Below, piece by piece: positions 31,631 through 39,482 of a DNA stretch of 39,482 nt; the stretch's first letter is position 1, and every line of letters begins with the position of its first letter. The notes under the pieces were generated by a model. That model was not told the origin of the DNA and made no database searches. It worked only from the letters and a program-made list of their open reading frames with translations. The stretch comes from an uncultured Opitutia bacterium (GTDB lineage Bacteria > Verrucomicrobiota > Verrucomicrobiia > Opitutales > Opitutaceae), in NCBI GenBank assembly GCA_903872505.1, contig CAIQKV010000109.1, positions 1 through 39,482 of the forward strand, written 5' to 3'. The translations under genes were made by a program, and so were the position numbers.

Positions 31631-31658
31631 GGCGGCCTCCCCGCGAGGCCGCCTTTTT
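31631..31658 (+). terminator. Rho-independent terminator after the ACP-FabZ gene
   Basis: GGCGGCCTC (31631-31639) pairs with GAGGCCGCC (31645-31653) around CCCGC, followed by TTTTT. It suggests the ketosynthase gene downstream is transcribed separately or only by read-through. Confidence 0.85.
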
Positions 31659-31688
31659 GTTGCCCGCGCGGATTCGCCGCCTCCCGCG

Positions 31689-31719
31689 TTGACCAGCGCG
31701 CCCGAACTGCCTTCATCAT
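31689..31719 (+). promoter_or_regulatory. Candidate promoter for the ketosynthase gene
   Basis: TTGACC at 31689-31694 and CATCAT at 31714-31719 are spaced by 19 bases and lie after the terminator, about 75 bases before the ATG. The match is partial. Confidence 0.3.
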
Positions 31720-31794
31720 TGCTCCTAACTTTCCCTTCTTGGAGCGCTGGCCCGCGGGTTCCGGGCTGTCGCTTCGCCCCACTTTAACTCCAGC

Positions 31795-33057
31795 ATGCCC
31801 AGAGTTTTCATCACCGGCCTCGGTTTCATCACCAGCATTGGCAACGACGCCGTCGATGTCACCCGGAGCCTGCGCGAGCTCCGCCACGGCTTTGTGCTCT
31901 ACCCGCCGTTCCAGAAGCCCGAGATCCCGGTGAAGGTCGCGGCGCCGGTGCGCGAGTTTGCCACCGACTCCAACGACTGCGAGGACTGGACGTTCCCCGC
32001 GCGCTACTCCGTGAAGCGCGAGGTCCTGCGCGGCCTCGCGCCGCACGGGCTGTACGCCTGGTGCGCGATGCAGCAGGCGATCGAGGATGCCCGGCTCAGC
32101 GAGGCCGACGTCTCCAACGCCCAGACCGGCCTCTATGCCGCGTCCGGCGGCTCGCCGCAGCTGATGGGCTACATGCTCAACCGGATGCACTCGCTGGGCG
32201 TGATGCGGTGCTCGCCGCTCGGCATCGTGGCCTCCATCGCTGGCACGGTGCAGTTCAACCTCGTGGCCCACTTCAAGATCAAGGGCTCGTCCTGCGGCTT
32301 CGCCTCCGCCTGCGCCTCGTCCTCGCATGCGCTCGGTTTCGCCCTGGACGACCTGGTGCTGGGCCGGCAGAAGCGCATGTTCGTCGTGGGGGCCGAGGAC
32401 GGCAACGTCGATGCCATCCTGCCCTTCGCCGGGATGCGCGCGCTGTCGCTCCAGACCGACCCCAATCTCGCCTCCCGGCCCTTTGACATCGCCCGGGACG
32501 GCTTTGTCGGCACCGGCGGCGGCGTCGTGCTGGTCCTGGAAACCGAGGACGAGGTGGCCCGGCGCGGCGTGACGCCCTACTGCGAGGTCCTTGGCTGGGG
32601 CCAGGCCTCCGACGGACACAATGTCGCCATCTCGCATCCCGAGGGCACCGGCTTGCGGGCCGCGATGGAGAACGCCCTGCGCGCCACCGGCACCGCGCCC
32701 GAGGAGGTCGATTACGTCAACGCCCACGCCACCTCCACGCCCATCGGCGACGTCTCCGAGGCCAAGGCGCTGAAGGCGATCTTCAAGACCCCCGCGGCGC
32801 GCCCGGCGATCAGCAGCACGAAGTCGCTCACCGGCCATGGCCTCTCGCTGGCCGGCGCGATGGAGAGCGGCTTCTGCGCCCTGGCGATCCGGGACGGCTT
32901 CATGCCCGGCTCCGCCCACATCACGCGGCTCGATCCCGAGTGCGAGGGGCTGAACATCATCCGCTCGACCCTGCGCGCGCAGCCCCACCTCGTGCTCAAC
33001 AATGTCAGCGGGTTTGGCGGCGCCAACGTCTCGCTCGTCTTCAAGAAAGCCGGCTAA
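31795..33057 (+). CDS. FabF-like beta-ketoacyl-ACP synthase
   Basis: The 420-residue protein is a condensing enzyme with an intact Cys-His-His triad: C173 in SACASSSHALGFA, H311 in NAHATSTPIGD, and H348 in KSLTGHGLSLAG, with K343. It elongates acyl chains by decarboxylative condensation. It differs from housekeeping FabF in details such as the YMLNRMHSLGVMRCSPL loop, so it probably belongs to a specialised clade. The neighbouring reductase starts two bases after its stop, and the ACP-dehydratase fusion lies just upstream. Together they supply condensation, carrier, reduction and dehydration. Chain length and starter unit cannot be read from sequence. Confidence 0.92.
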   Translation: MPRVFITGLGFITSIGNDAVDVTRSLRELRHGFVLYPPFQKPEIPVKVAAPVREFATDSNDCEDWTFPARYSVKREVLRGLAPHGLYAWCAMQQAIEDARLSEADVSNAQTGLYAASGGSPQLMGYMLNRMHSLGVMRCSPLGIVASIAGTVQFNLVAHFKIKGSSCGFASACASSSHALGFALDDLVLGRQKRMFVVGAEDGNVDAILPFAGMRALSLQTDPNLASRPFDIARDGFVGTGGGVVLVLETEDEVARRGVTPYCEVLGWGQASDGHNVAISHPEGTGLRAAMENALRATGTAPEEVDYVNAHATSTPIGDVSEAKALKAIFKTPAARPAISSTKSLTGHGLSLAGAMESGFCALAIRDGFMPGSAHITRLDPECEGLNIIRSTLRAQPHLVLNNVSGFGGANVSLVFKKAG

Positions 33058-33059
33058 CC

Positions 33060-33890
33060 GTGACCGCCGCGCGAGTTTCCGACCTCCACCGCACCGCGTT
33101 CGTCACTGGCGCGAGCACCGGGCTGGGCCGCGCCTTTGCGGAGATGCTGCTGGCCGACGGCGTGCGCGTGTGGGGGACCGCCCGGGACGCCGCGCGGCTG
33201 GCCCCGCTGGCGGCCCACCCGGCGTTCACCGCGGTGGCGCTGGACTTGAATGACGGCACGGGCGCAGAGGCTGCATTTCACGGGGCGGAGCAGGCCGCCG
33301 GCGGCTTCGACCTGGTGATCAACAACGCCGGCTACGGGGTGTACGGCCAGTTTGCCGCCGCCGATTTCTCCGTCTGGCAGGAGCAGCTCGAGGTGATGCT
33401 GGTGAACACCGCGCGGCTGGCGCACGCGGCGCTCCGGGGAATGCTGTCCCGCCGGCGGGGCGCCCTGGTCAACATCTCGTCGCTCGGCGCGGAGTTTCCG
33501 CTGCCGTTCCAGAGCGCCTACAACATGGCCAAGGCCGGGCTGTCGGCGCTCAATGAAAGCCTGATGCTGGAGGTGGCGGGGACCGGCGTCATCGTCCTTG
33601 ATGTCCGTCCGGGGGACTACCGCACCGAGTTCGAGGGCGCGATGCGCCGGCCGCCGGGCGAGGTCACTCCGCGGATGGCGCGGGGGTGGGCGGCGTTCGC
33701 CCGGATGATGCAGGCCGGTCCCGCCCCGGCGCACGCGGCCGCCGCGCTGCGCCGCGCCCTCCTGCAGAACCGCAGCCGCACCCTGCGCACCGGGCGGTTT
33801 TCCCAGGCGGTGCTGGCGCCCTTCCTCACCCGCTTCGGTCCGCTGGCGCTCAAGCGCCGGATCCAGGCGGCTTATTTCAATGTGACCTGA
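33060..33890 (+). CDS. Short-chain dehydrogenase/reductase
   Basis: The 276-residue SDR has the classical NAD(P) motif TGASTGLG (16-23), NNAG (88-91) and the catalytic Ser-Tyr-Lys (S140 or S141, Y154, K158 in YNMAK). After the active site comes RPGDYRTEF. It may reduce the 3-ketoacyl product of the ketosynthase, or a 3-ketosphinganine-like intermediate, but it is not a close FabG match. The GTG start at 33060 is two bases after the ketosynthase stop. No other in-frame start near there fits, since the earlier frame lies inside the ketosynthase gene. The MGDG-synthase-like gene follows after three bases. Confidence 0.88.
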   Translation: MTAARVSDLHRTAFVTGASTGLGRAFAEMLLADGVRVWGTARDAARLAPLAAHPAFTAVALDLNDGTGAEAAFHGAEQAAGGFDLVINNAGYGVYGQFAAADFSVWQEQLEVMLVNTARLAHAALRGMLSRRRGALVNISSLGAEFPLPFQSAYNMAKAGLSALNESLMLEVAGTGVIVLDVRPGDYRTEFEGAMRRPPGEVTPRMARGWAAFARMMQAGPAPAHAAAALRRALLQNRSRTLRTGRFSQAVLAPFLTRFGPLALKRRIQAAYFNVT

Positions 33891-33893
33891 CGC

Positions 33894-35093
33894 ATGTCCA
33901 AACTCCGCATCCTTGTCCTCACCTCCAGCACGGGCGGCGGCCACGACGCCCGCGCCGAGGCCTTCGCGGAGTGGTGCTTCCAGCTCTACCGGCACGAGGT
34001 GGACGTACGCATCGAGCAGATGCTCGAGCAGTCGTCCGTCGTGACGCGCACCGGCGTGACGTTCTACAACCGCATCCAGCGGGCGGCGCCGTGGGTGCAC
34101 ATCTGGTTCTACACGGTGGTCGAGCTGCTCAGCTACCTCAACCGCCGCCGCGTGACGTTCGGGGCGGGCTATTACACCCGGGTCCTGCGCGAATACCGGC
34201 CGCATCTCGTCTTCAGTGTGCACGACTGCCTCAACCGCGGTTATTTCCAGCTTGCGCGCCAGGTGCTTGGCGCCGACCAGGTCCGCTGCGCCACCTATTG
34301 CGGCGAATTTTCCGGCGGCTGGGGCTACTCGCGCAATTGGATCGAGCCGACCGTCGACCTCTACATTTCCCGCACGCCGACGGCGCGCGACTTTGCCGTC
34401 AAGAAGGGCATTGCGCCCGAAAAAACCCGCGTCCGCGGCAACCTCATGCCGCCGCGCGCGTACCTTGAGCTCGTCGCCCCGGAGGAGCGCGCCGCCTTCC
34501 GGGAACACAAACTTGGCCTGCGCCCCGACCTCTTCACCGTGTTTCTGGCCACCGGCGGGAACGGGGCCAACAACCACTTCGACCTGCTGCCCGAGCTGTT
34601 GAAGCATTCGGACCGGGTGCAGGCGATCGTCATCTGCGGCAAGAATAAGCAGGTCTATCACGACCTGGTCCACTGGCGGGCCAACCATCCCGAGTTCAAC
34701 TGCTACCTCGAGGGCTATTCCGAGATCGTCCACCTGCTGATCCAGGTGAGCGATGTGATTGTCACCCGGGGCGGCACGACCACCTGCGCCAAGGCGCTGC
34801 ACTACCAGTGTCCGATCATCTTCAATGCGTTCGGCGGCATCATGCCGCAGGAGGAGCTGACCTGGAAATTCTTCCGCAACGGCGCGCGGTGCGAAAAGAT
34901 CGAGAGTGCGGCCGATTTCGCCGCCATCATCGACCATTGGATGACCGATCCCGCCGCGTATGCGCGGGTGCGCGACGACTTCCTGAAGCTGCGCTATCTC
35001 GAGGATCCCACCGTCGTCATTGACGAGCTGGTGGGCCTGGCGAACGGGGCCGCCCGGGCCAAACTCAAGCGCCGGCCGTTTCCACCGCCGTAA
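33894..35093 (+). CDS. MGDG synthase/UgtP-like glycosyltransferase
   Basis: The 399-residue GT-B protein starts with LVLTSSTGGGHDARAEAFAEW, the glycine-histidine signature of diacylglycerol glycosyltransferases. Its C-terminal donor site has VIVTRGGTTTCAKALHYQCP and NAFGGIMPQEE, as in GT28 enzymes. These transfer a sugar from a nucleotide sugar onto a membrane lipid. A glycolipid-forming step therefore fits the surrounding acyl-chain genes. The acceptor could be a diacylglycerol or a sphingoid-like lipid. The start ATG is three bases after the SDR stop. The gene ends 12 bases from the convergent methyltransferase. Confidence 0.88.
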   Translation: MSKLRILVLTSSTGGGHDARAEAFAEWCFQLYRHEVDVRIEQMLEQSSVVTRTGVTFYNRIQRAAPWVHIWFYTVVELLSYLNRRRVTFGAGYYTRVLREYRPHLVFSVHDCLNRGYFQLARQVLGADQVRCATYCGEFSGGWGYSRNWIEPTVDLYISRTPTARDFAVKKGIAPEKTRVRGNLMPPRAYLELVAPEERAAFREHKLGLRPDLFTVFLATGGNGANNHFDLLPELLKHSDRVQAIVICGKNKQVYHDLVHWRANHPEFNCYLEGYSEIVHLLIQVSDVIVTRGGTTTCAKALHYQCPIIFNAFGGIMPQEELTWKFFRNGARCEKIESAADFAAIIDHWMTDPAAYARVRDDFLKLRYLEDPTVVIDELVGLANGAARAKLKRRPFPPP

Positions 35094-35105
35094 CGCGGGG
35101 CGCAG

Positions 35106-35849
35106 TCAGCGCGGCTTCGTGATTTCAACGAAGCTGGTGATGACCGGCTGGCGGCCGCCGTAGCACCAGTTCTCGCGCGCGAAATCGGGGTGGTTGCGCG
35201 GCGAGGTGACAGGGTAGCCGGCGAACAGCTGTTCCAGCTCGGCCTCGCTGAAATAACGGACGCCGTGGGCGAATGGCACGGGCTCGCGGGAGCAATCGGT
35301 GGTGACCAGCAGCCGTCCGCCCGGCGCAAGCACGCGGTACATCTCGGCCAGTGCGCGCTCGATGGCGGGGATGTGCTCGATGACGGAAAGCGAGATGATG
35401 CAGTCGAAGGAGGCGTCCGGCAGATTGATCCGGGTGAGGTCGATGTTGCGCACGCGCAGGCCGTGGCGGCGCATCACCCGCCGCCAGGTGAGGTAGCCCG
35501 CCTCGGTGGGTTTCGCGGGCGCGAGCCCCAGTCGGCGCAGCGCGCTTTTCAGGGCCCGAGTCCACAGCAGATCCGAGACCGTGACATGCCGCGAAAGGCG
35601 GGCCAGATGGAGGCCGAGATAGGTGTTGAAGGCCCCCGTATCGAGGATGCGCGCATCTTTGCTCAGGCCCGCGGTGGCCTGCAGGACCCGGCACAGCTCC
35701 CAGTCGCGCATGCGCACCGGGTGGGGGTAGTCCGGTCCGAGCAATTCAGAGATTTCCTGGTCATAGGCCGCGAGGAGGCGCTGGGCATCGGGAGTGAGGT
35801 CGCTGCGCTGGTAGAAATTCATTCGCGAGTTGAAACCGTCAGATTCCAT
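35106..35849 (-). CDS. Class I SAM-dependent methyltransferase
   Basis: The 247-residue protein has a Rossmann-type methyltransferase core: motif I as ARILDTGAFNTYLG (less glycine-rich than usual), then LPDASFDCIISLSVIEHIP, and MYRVLAPGGRLLVTTD. This is the Methyltransf_11 type, which methylates small molecules, sugars or lipids. It could modify a glycan made by the adjacent glycosyltransferases. Starts at 35849 or 35822 are both ATG, and I cannot decide between them. The opening MNFYQRSDLTPDAQ favours the shorter one slightly. It is divergent from the next glycosyltransferase. Confidence 0.85.
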   Translation of the reverse strand: MESDGFNSRMNFYQRSDLTPDAQRLLAAYDQEISELLGPDYPHPVRMRDWELCRVLQATAGLSKDARILDTGAFNTYLGLHLARLSRHVTVSDLLWTRALKSALRRLGLAPAKPTEAGYLTWRRVMRRHGLRVRNIDLTRINLPDASFDCIISLSVIEHIPAIERALAEMYRVLAPGGRLLVTTDCSREPVPFAHGVRYFSEAELEQLFAGYPVTSPRNHPDFARENWCYGGRQPVITSFVEITKPR

Positions 35850-35930
35850 GCCCCGCCGTGGCTCCGCGAGCGAAAAATTGGGCGCGCAAAGGGCTTCCCG
35901 TGCAGGCCCCGGCTGCTCTAGCGTGGGAGC

Positions 35931-37145
35931 TTGGAATCGAACCAGCCCACGATCGCCTACCTCTACACCACCTTTCCGAAGGCCACGGAAACCTTCATGC
36001 AGCGCGAGATCATCGCCATGCGCGCGCACGGCGTGCAGATGCGGATCTATTCCCTCTGGGGCGGCGGCGGCTCGTTCCGCGGGCTCCCGGTCGCGACATT
36101 CAACAAGTGGCGGCTGCTTACGCTGTTCTGGATGATTCCCTACGAGTCGTGGCGGCGGCCCGAGGTGTTGCGGCAGGTGCTGCACGGGCTCGTGACGCGG
36201 CGGCCGCCGTCGTGGCTGAACTTCTGGGAGAACATGCTCGGCGCGGGCTTCGCGTGCCTGTTTGCGCGGGAATTCCGGCGGAATCCGCCCACGCTGATCC
36301 ACGCGGCGTGGGGCGGGGCGCCCGCCACCGCGGCCTGGCTGCTGTGGCGGCTCGACGGGCACCGCTTCAGCGCGGCGGCCCATGCCTACGACATCTACGA
36401 GCATGGCGGCGACTGGTGGCTGCACGACAAGCTGGAGCACGCCGAGTTCATCCACACCTCGACGGAGATGGGCCGTCGCGCCCTGATCGAGCGCGGGTTG
36501 CCGGCGGAACAGATCTTCTGCATCCGCCGCGGGCTCGACCGCCTGGCGGCGCTCAAGCCGCTGCGGGCCTCGCGCTCGCCGCTCCATCTCCTCTGTGTCG
36601 CGCGGCTCGTCGGCAAGAAGGGACTCGACCACCAGCTTCGCATCTACGCCGCGCTCCGGGAGGCGGGCGTGCAATTCGAGGCCCGCATCGTTGGCGACGG
36701 GCCGCTGCGGCCCGAGCTGGAAAAACTCGCCGGCCACCTCGGCATCGCCGCCCAGGTCACCTTTGCCGGGCATCTGGCGCACCACGAGGTCTGGAACCAG
36801 CTCGCCTGGGCCGACGTGCTGTTGCACACGGGCGTCATCGCGCCGAGCGGCGACCGCGACGGCCTGCCCAACGTCATCCCGGAGGCGATGTCGCTGGGGA
36901 CGCTGGTGGTCACCTCGCCCATCGCGGCGACGACCGAGGCGATCACCGACATGGTCACCGGCCTGGTCGCGCCCGCGACGGCGCCGGCGGCCTGGGTCGC
37001 GGCGCTGCGGCGGCTCTCGACCGACGATGCGCTCGCGGAAAAACTCCGGGCGGCGGCGCACCGGTGGGTGGAGGAGAATTTCGACGCCCACAAGAACGCC
37101 GAGCGGCTGCTCCGGCAGTTTGAACGGGTGATCGCCGAACCCTGA
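35931..37145 (+). CDS. Family 4-like glycosyltransferase
   Basis: The 404-residue GT-B protein has the N-terminal IAYLYTTFPKATETFMQREI motif common in polysaccharide glycosyltransferases. Its donor domain has VARLVGKKGLDHQL, IVGDGPLRPELE and GDRDGLPNVIPEAMSLGT, equivalent to the E-x7-E site. It may add sugars to exopolysaccharide or glycolipid. The start is a TTG at 35931, since no in-frame ATG precedes the conserved N-terminus. A GGGAG lies immediately before it but is too close to be a standard ribosome-binding site. Confidence 0.87.
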   Translation: MESNQPTIAYLYTTFPKATETFMQREIIAMRAHGVQMRIYSLWGGGGSFRGLPVATFNKWRLLTLFWMIPYESWRRPEVLRQVLHGLVTRRPPSWLNFWENMLGAGFACLFAREFRRNPPTLIHAAWGGAPATAAWLLWRLDGHRFSAAAHAYDIYEHGGDWWLHDKLEHAEFIHTSTEMGRRALIERGLPAEQIFCIRRGLDRLAALKPLRASRSPLHLLCVARLVGKKGLDHQLRIYAALREAGVQFEARIVGDGPLRPELEKLAGHLGIAAQVTFAGHLAHHEVWNQLAWADVLLHTGVIAPSGDRDGLPNVIPEAMSLGTLVVTSPIAATTEAITDMVTGLVAPATAPAAWVAALRRLSTDDALAEKLRAAAHRWVEENFDAHKNAERLLRQFERVIAEP

Positions 37146-37156
37146 GGTTTTGCGGC

Positions 37157-38200
37157 ATGATCTACTTTGACGTCACCAAGGCCGGCCGGTCCGGGCACCG
37201 CTCGGGCCTCCTCCGCGTGAGCGCGCGGCTGCGCGAGAGCCTCGGTGCCGCGGCGACGGGGGTGCTTTGGGACGAAGGCTGGCGGGATGCCGAAAAACTC
37301 GAGCGGGTGAACCCGGCCGCCGGCGACTGGTTGCTTACCGCGGAGGTTTTTTCCGAAGCGGAGCGGCCGGGCTTCGGGGAGTTTCTCCGTTCGGGCCGCG
37401 TCCGCACGGCGGCGATTTTCCACGATGCGATCCCGCTCAAGTTCCCGCAGATCACGTGGCCGCAAAGCGTGGCCCGTCATCCCGGCTACCTGAAGATGCT
37501 GGCGGGGTTCGATCGGGTGTGGGCGGTGTCGGAGGCGAGCCGGGCCGAACTGGCCGGCTTCTGGCAGTGGCAGGGCCTGGCGCAGACGCCGCCGGTCGGG
37601 GTGCTCGCGCTCGGGGCGGATTTCAGCGGGGCGGCAAGGGTCACGCGACCGGCCGCGCCGGCGGCGTCCCGCCCCCGGCTCCTCTGCGTCGGCATCCTCG
37701 AGCCGCGGAAAAACCAGTCGTTGCTGCTCGATGTCTGCGCGGATCTCTGGGCCGAGGGGCTGGATTTCAAACTGCATCTCGTCGGCCGGGTTAATCCCCA
37801 TTTTGGCCGGCCCATCGCGGCCCGGATCAAGGCGCTGCGGAAAAAATTCCCGCACCTGCACCATCACGGGGCCGCGGGCGACGCCGAGTTGGCCGCGCTC
37901 TACGCGACGGCCCGGGCGAGTGTCTTCCCCACGCTAGCCGAGGGCTGCGGGCTGCCGTTGCTGGAGTCGCTCTGGCAGGGAGTGCCCTGTGTCTGCAGCG
38001 ATCTGCCGGTGCTGCGCGAGAACGCGGACGGCGGCGGCTGCCTGCCGGTCGCGGTCAACGACCGCGCGGCGTGGAAGGACGCGCTGCGCCGCGTGCTGAC
38101 GGACGAGGCGCTGGCGGCCCGCCTCGCCCGCGAGTCCGGGGCGCGGCCGCTGCCCACCTGGGCCGGGGCGGCCCAGAGCCTGCGGGAAGTCCTGGCGTAG
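37157..38200 (+). CDS. GT4-family glycosyltransferase
   Basis: The 347-residue protein begins MIYFDVTKAGRSGHRSGLLRVSARL and has RTAAIFHDAIPLKFP in its first half. The donor half shows VGILEPRKNQSLLLD, LHLVGRVNP and the E-x7-E motif in LAEGCGLPLLESLWQG. This resembles glycan mannosyl-transferases such as WbpY-type enzymes. It starts 11 bases after the previous glycosyltransferase, so the two are likely co-transcribed and may act in succession. Sugar and acceptor are unknown. Confidence 0.87.
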   Translation: MIYFDVTKAGRSGHRSGLLRVSARLRESLGAAATGVLWDEGWRDAEKLERVNPAAGDWLLTAEVFSEAERPGFGEFLRSGRVRTAAIFHDAIPLKFPQITWPQSVARHPGYLKMLAGFDRVWAVSEASRAELAGFWQWQGLAQTPPVGVLALGADFSGAARVTRPAAPAASRPRLLCVGILEPRKNQSLLLDVCADLWAEGLDFKLHLVGRVNPHFGRPIAARIKALRKKFPHLHHHGAAGDAELAALYATARASVFPTLAEGCGLPLLESLWQGVPCVCSDLPVLRENADGGGCLPVAVNDRAAWKDALRRVLTDEALAARLARESGARPLPTWAGAAQSLREVLA

Positions 38201-38217
38201 GGCGGGTTGGCCCCGCC
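38201..38217. other. Small hairpin between convergent genes
   Basis: GGCGGG (38201-38206) pairs with CCCGCC (38212-38217) around TTGGC, directly after a stop codon at 38200. No T run is present, so the terminator role is weak. Confidence 0.35.
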
Positions 38218-38227
38218 GCACCGCGGC

Positions 38228-39424
38228 CTAGAGCTTCTTCACCGCGTAGGCCATGGCCTCGGCGATCTTCTCCAGCTGCTCCTCGGTGTGCATGGCCGAG
38301 ATGGCGGTGCGGATGAGATCCTTGCCGGCGGGCACGGCGGGCGCGATGGACATGACGGTGAAGACGCCCTTGTCGAGCAGCGCCTTCCAGAACGGATAGA
38401 CGCGCTCCTTCGAGCCGAGCACGATCGGCACGGCGGGGGTTTCGCTGTCCCAGATGTCGAGGCCCAGGCCCTTGAGCATGGCCTTGTATTTCTTGGTGTT
38501 GGCCCAGAGCCGCTCGAGATGCTGCGGCTCGGCCTGCATGAGCTCGAGCGCGGCCATCGCGGCGGCGGTCTGGCCGGCGCTGATCGCGGCGGAGAAAATC
38601 GTCTGCTTCGAGTTGGTGCGCAGGTACTCGATCACCTCGCGCGAGCCGGCGACGTAGCCGCCGGTGCTGGCGAGGGACTTCGAGAGGCTGCCGCAGATCA
38701 GGTCCACCCGGTCGTTGAGCCCGAAATGCTCGGTCGTGCCGCGGCCCTGGCGGCCGAGGACGCCGAAGCCATGCGCGTCGTCGAGCACCGTGAAGCAGCC
38801 GAATTCCTCGCCGATGTCGGTGAGCTCGGGCAGCCGGGCGATGTGGCCCTCCATCGAGTAGACGCCCTCGACGACGAGCAGCTTGGCGGCGTCGAGGTTG
38901 CTGGCGCTGAGCACCTCGCGCAGGTCGTCGGGGCTGTTGTGCGAGAAGCGCTCGACCGTCGCGAGCGAGAGCCGGATGCCGTCCCAGAGGCAGGAGTGCA
39001 GGTTCTTGTCCGCGAGGATGACGTCGCCCTTCTGGGCGAAGGTGGCGACGCTGGTCATCACCGACAGGTAGCCGGCGGCGTGGATGTGGCAGGCCTCCTT
39101 GCCGAGGAAGGCGGCGAGCTTGTCCTCGAGCTCCACGTGGAAGGCGCGCGAGCCGTTGGAGGAGCGGGCGCCGTTGGTGCTGGTGCCCCACTTGCGGGTG
39201 GCGGCGTTGGCGGCCTCGATGACCTTGGGGTGGAACGACAGCCCGAGGTAGTCGTTGCTCGAAAGCATGATCATGTCGCGCCCGCCGAGCCGGACGGTCG
39301 TGTCCTTCTGCGACTCCATCGCGAGGTAGTACGGCGCGTATTTCAGCCGCATCTTCGTCGCGTAGTCATCCTGCGCGCGTTCGATGATGGCTTTTTTGGT
39401 CTTGGTGAAAAGGGAAAGGGCCAT
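38228..39424 (-). CDS. Alpha-oxoamine synthase, serine palmitoyltransferase-like
   Basis: This 398-residue PLP enzyme belongs to the group that includes serine palmitoyltransferase, 8-amino-7-oxononanoate synthase and glycine C-acetyltransferase. It joins an amino acid to an acyl thioester with loss of CO2. The PLP lysine is K249 in GSLSKSLASTGGY, and the cofactor Asp-His is in LDDAHGFGVLG (D215, H218). GTSTNGARSSNGS and ERFSHNSPDDL resemble serine palmitoyltransferase more than biotin-pathway enzymes, and PAVPAGKDLIR near the end fits both. No bio or kbl/tdh partner is visible, while acyl-chain and glycosyltransferase genes lie alongside. A sphingoid-like role is a hypothesis. Confidence 0.85.
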   Translation of the reverse strand: MALSLFTKTKKAIIERAQDDYATKMRLKYAPYYLAMESQKDTTVRLGGRDMIMLSSNDYLGLSFHPKVIEAANAATRKWGTSTNGARSSNGSRAFHVELEDKLAAFLGKEACHIHAAGYLSVMTSVATFAQKGDVILADKNLHSCLWDGIRLSLATVERFSHNSPDDLREVLSASNLDAAKLLVVEGVYSMEGHIARLPELTDIGEEFGCFTVLDDAHGFGVLGRQGRGTTEHFGLNDRVDLICGSLSKSLASTGGYVAGSREVIEYLRTNSKQTIFSAAISAGQTAAAMAALELMQAEPQHLERLWANTKKYKAMLKGLGLDIWDSETPAVPIVLGSKERVYPFWKALLDKGVFTVMSIAPAVPAGKDLIRTAISAMHTEEQLEKIAEAMAYAVKKL

Positions 39425-39482
39425 GGAGTCTCGGCGGACTACAGGTCAGAAGCTTTCGCTTAGCAACGGCAAAGCCCGGCGA
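39425..39482. other. Upstream spacer at window edge
   Basis: The last 58 bases precede the oxoamine synthase start. I see no gene and no convincing promoter or hairpin here. Confidence 0.4.

Noticed and set aside
1..39482. CRISPR array, rRNA, tRNA, insertion sequence or prophage
   Set aside because: I saw no regular spacer-repeat pattern, no conserved RNA gene sequence and no transposase, integrase or phage structural gene motifs. The repeats present are short degenerate tracts and palindromes.

Overview
The window is a dense, high-GC chromosomal segment (about 70% G+C by eye) with mostly housekeeping and lipid or surface-glycan genes. The best guess for the source is a Verrucomicrobiota bacterium, probably of the Opitutaceae type. 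Support comes from the high GC, a GreA-type factor with a very long N-terminal extension (an arrangement I associate with the PVC superphylum and spirochaetes), and several families of short AT-rich or palindromic repeats at gene borders. This assignment is inference from recall, not from a search.

Left part (1-7.2 kb): a minus-strand run reads pyrF, ispD, ispF, two tandem peptide-binding lipoproteins and a secreted M28 peptidase that leaves the window at base 1. Most joins downstream of ispD are overlaps of 1 to 11 bases. ispE lies divergently beside pyrF, so three non-mevalonate isoprenoid genes sit within 3 kb. Next come ptsI (phosphotransferase enzyme I, no HPr or EIIA nearby), a PhyH-type oxygenase, a small membrane protein with its own terminator, a YciI-like protein, and two unrecognised genes, one in a patch of clearly lower GC (about 11.03-11.65 kb).

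Middle part (11.6-28.9 kb): an ArsR-methyltransferase fusion, the extended GreA protein, rsmB, a two-domain retropepsin-like lipoprotein with a PDZ domain, an MFS transporter, a small channel-like membrane protein, glyA, a low-molecular-weight phosphatase, an exported unknown, purD, a LOG-domain protein with a long N-terminal region, a secreted FKBP isomerase, a threonine aldolase, aroK and queG.

Right part (28.9-39.4 kb): a lipid and glycan-type block. It holds a 4HBT thioesterase, a GT4-like glycosyltransferase, a fused acyl carrier protein-FabZ dehydratase, a FabF-like ketosynthase, an SDR reductase, an MGDG-synthase-like glycosyltransferase, a methyltransferase, two more glycosyltransferases and an alpha-oxoamine synthase with serine-palmitoyltransferase-like features. 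Together these could make a specialised acyl chain or sphingoid-like lipid and glycosylate it. The product is not known from sequence, and this is the best candidate for an undescribed system here.

A second theme is dispersed repeats. TTCGAAA-type, CAGAAAG-type and CTGATTTCTG-type tracts plus GC-rich palindromes sit at gene ends. Some lie in frame inside or at the end of essential-looking genes (queG, pyrF, rsmB) and add residues to the proteins. No CRISPR array, rRNA, tRNA or insertion sequence was seen, and no gene-free stretch exceeds about 200 bases.
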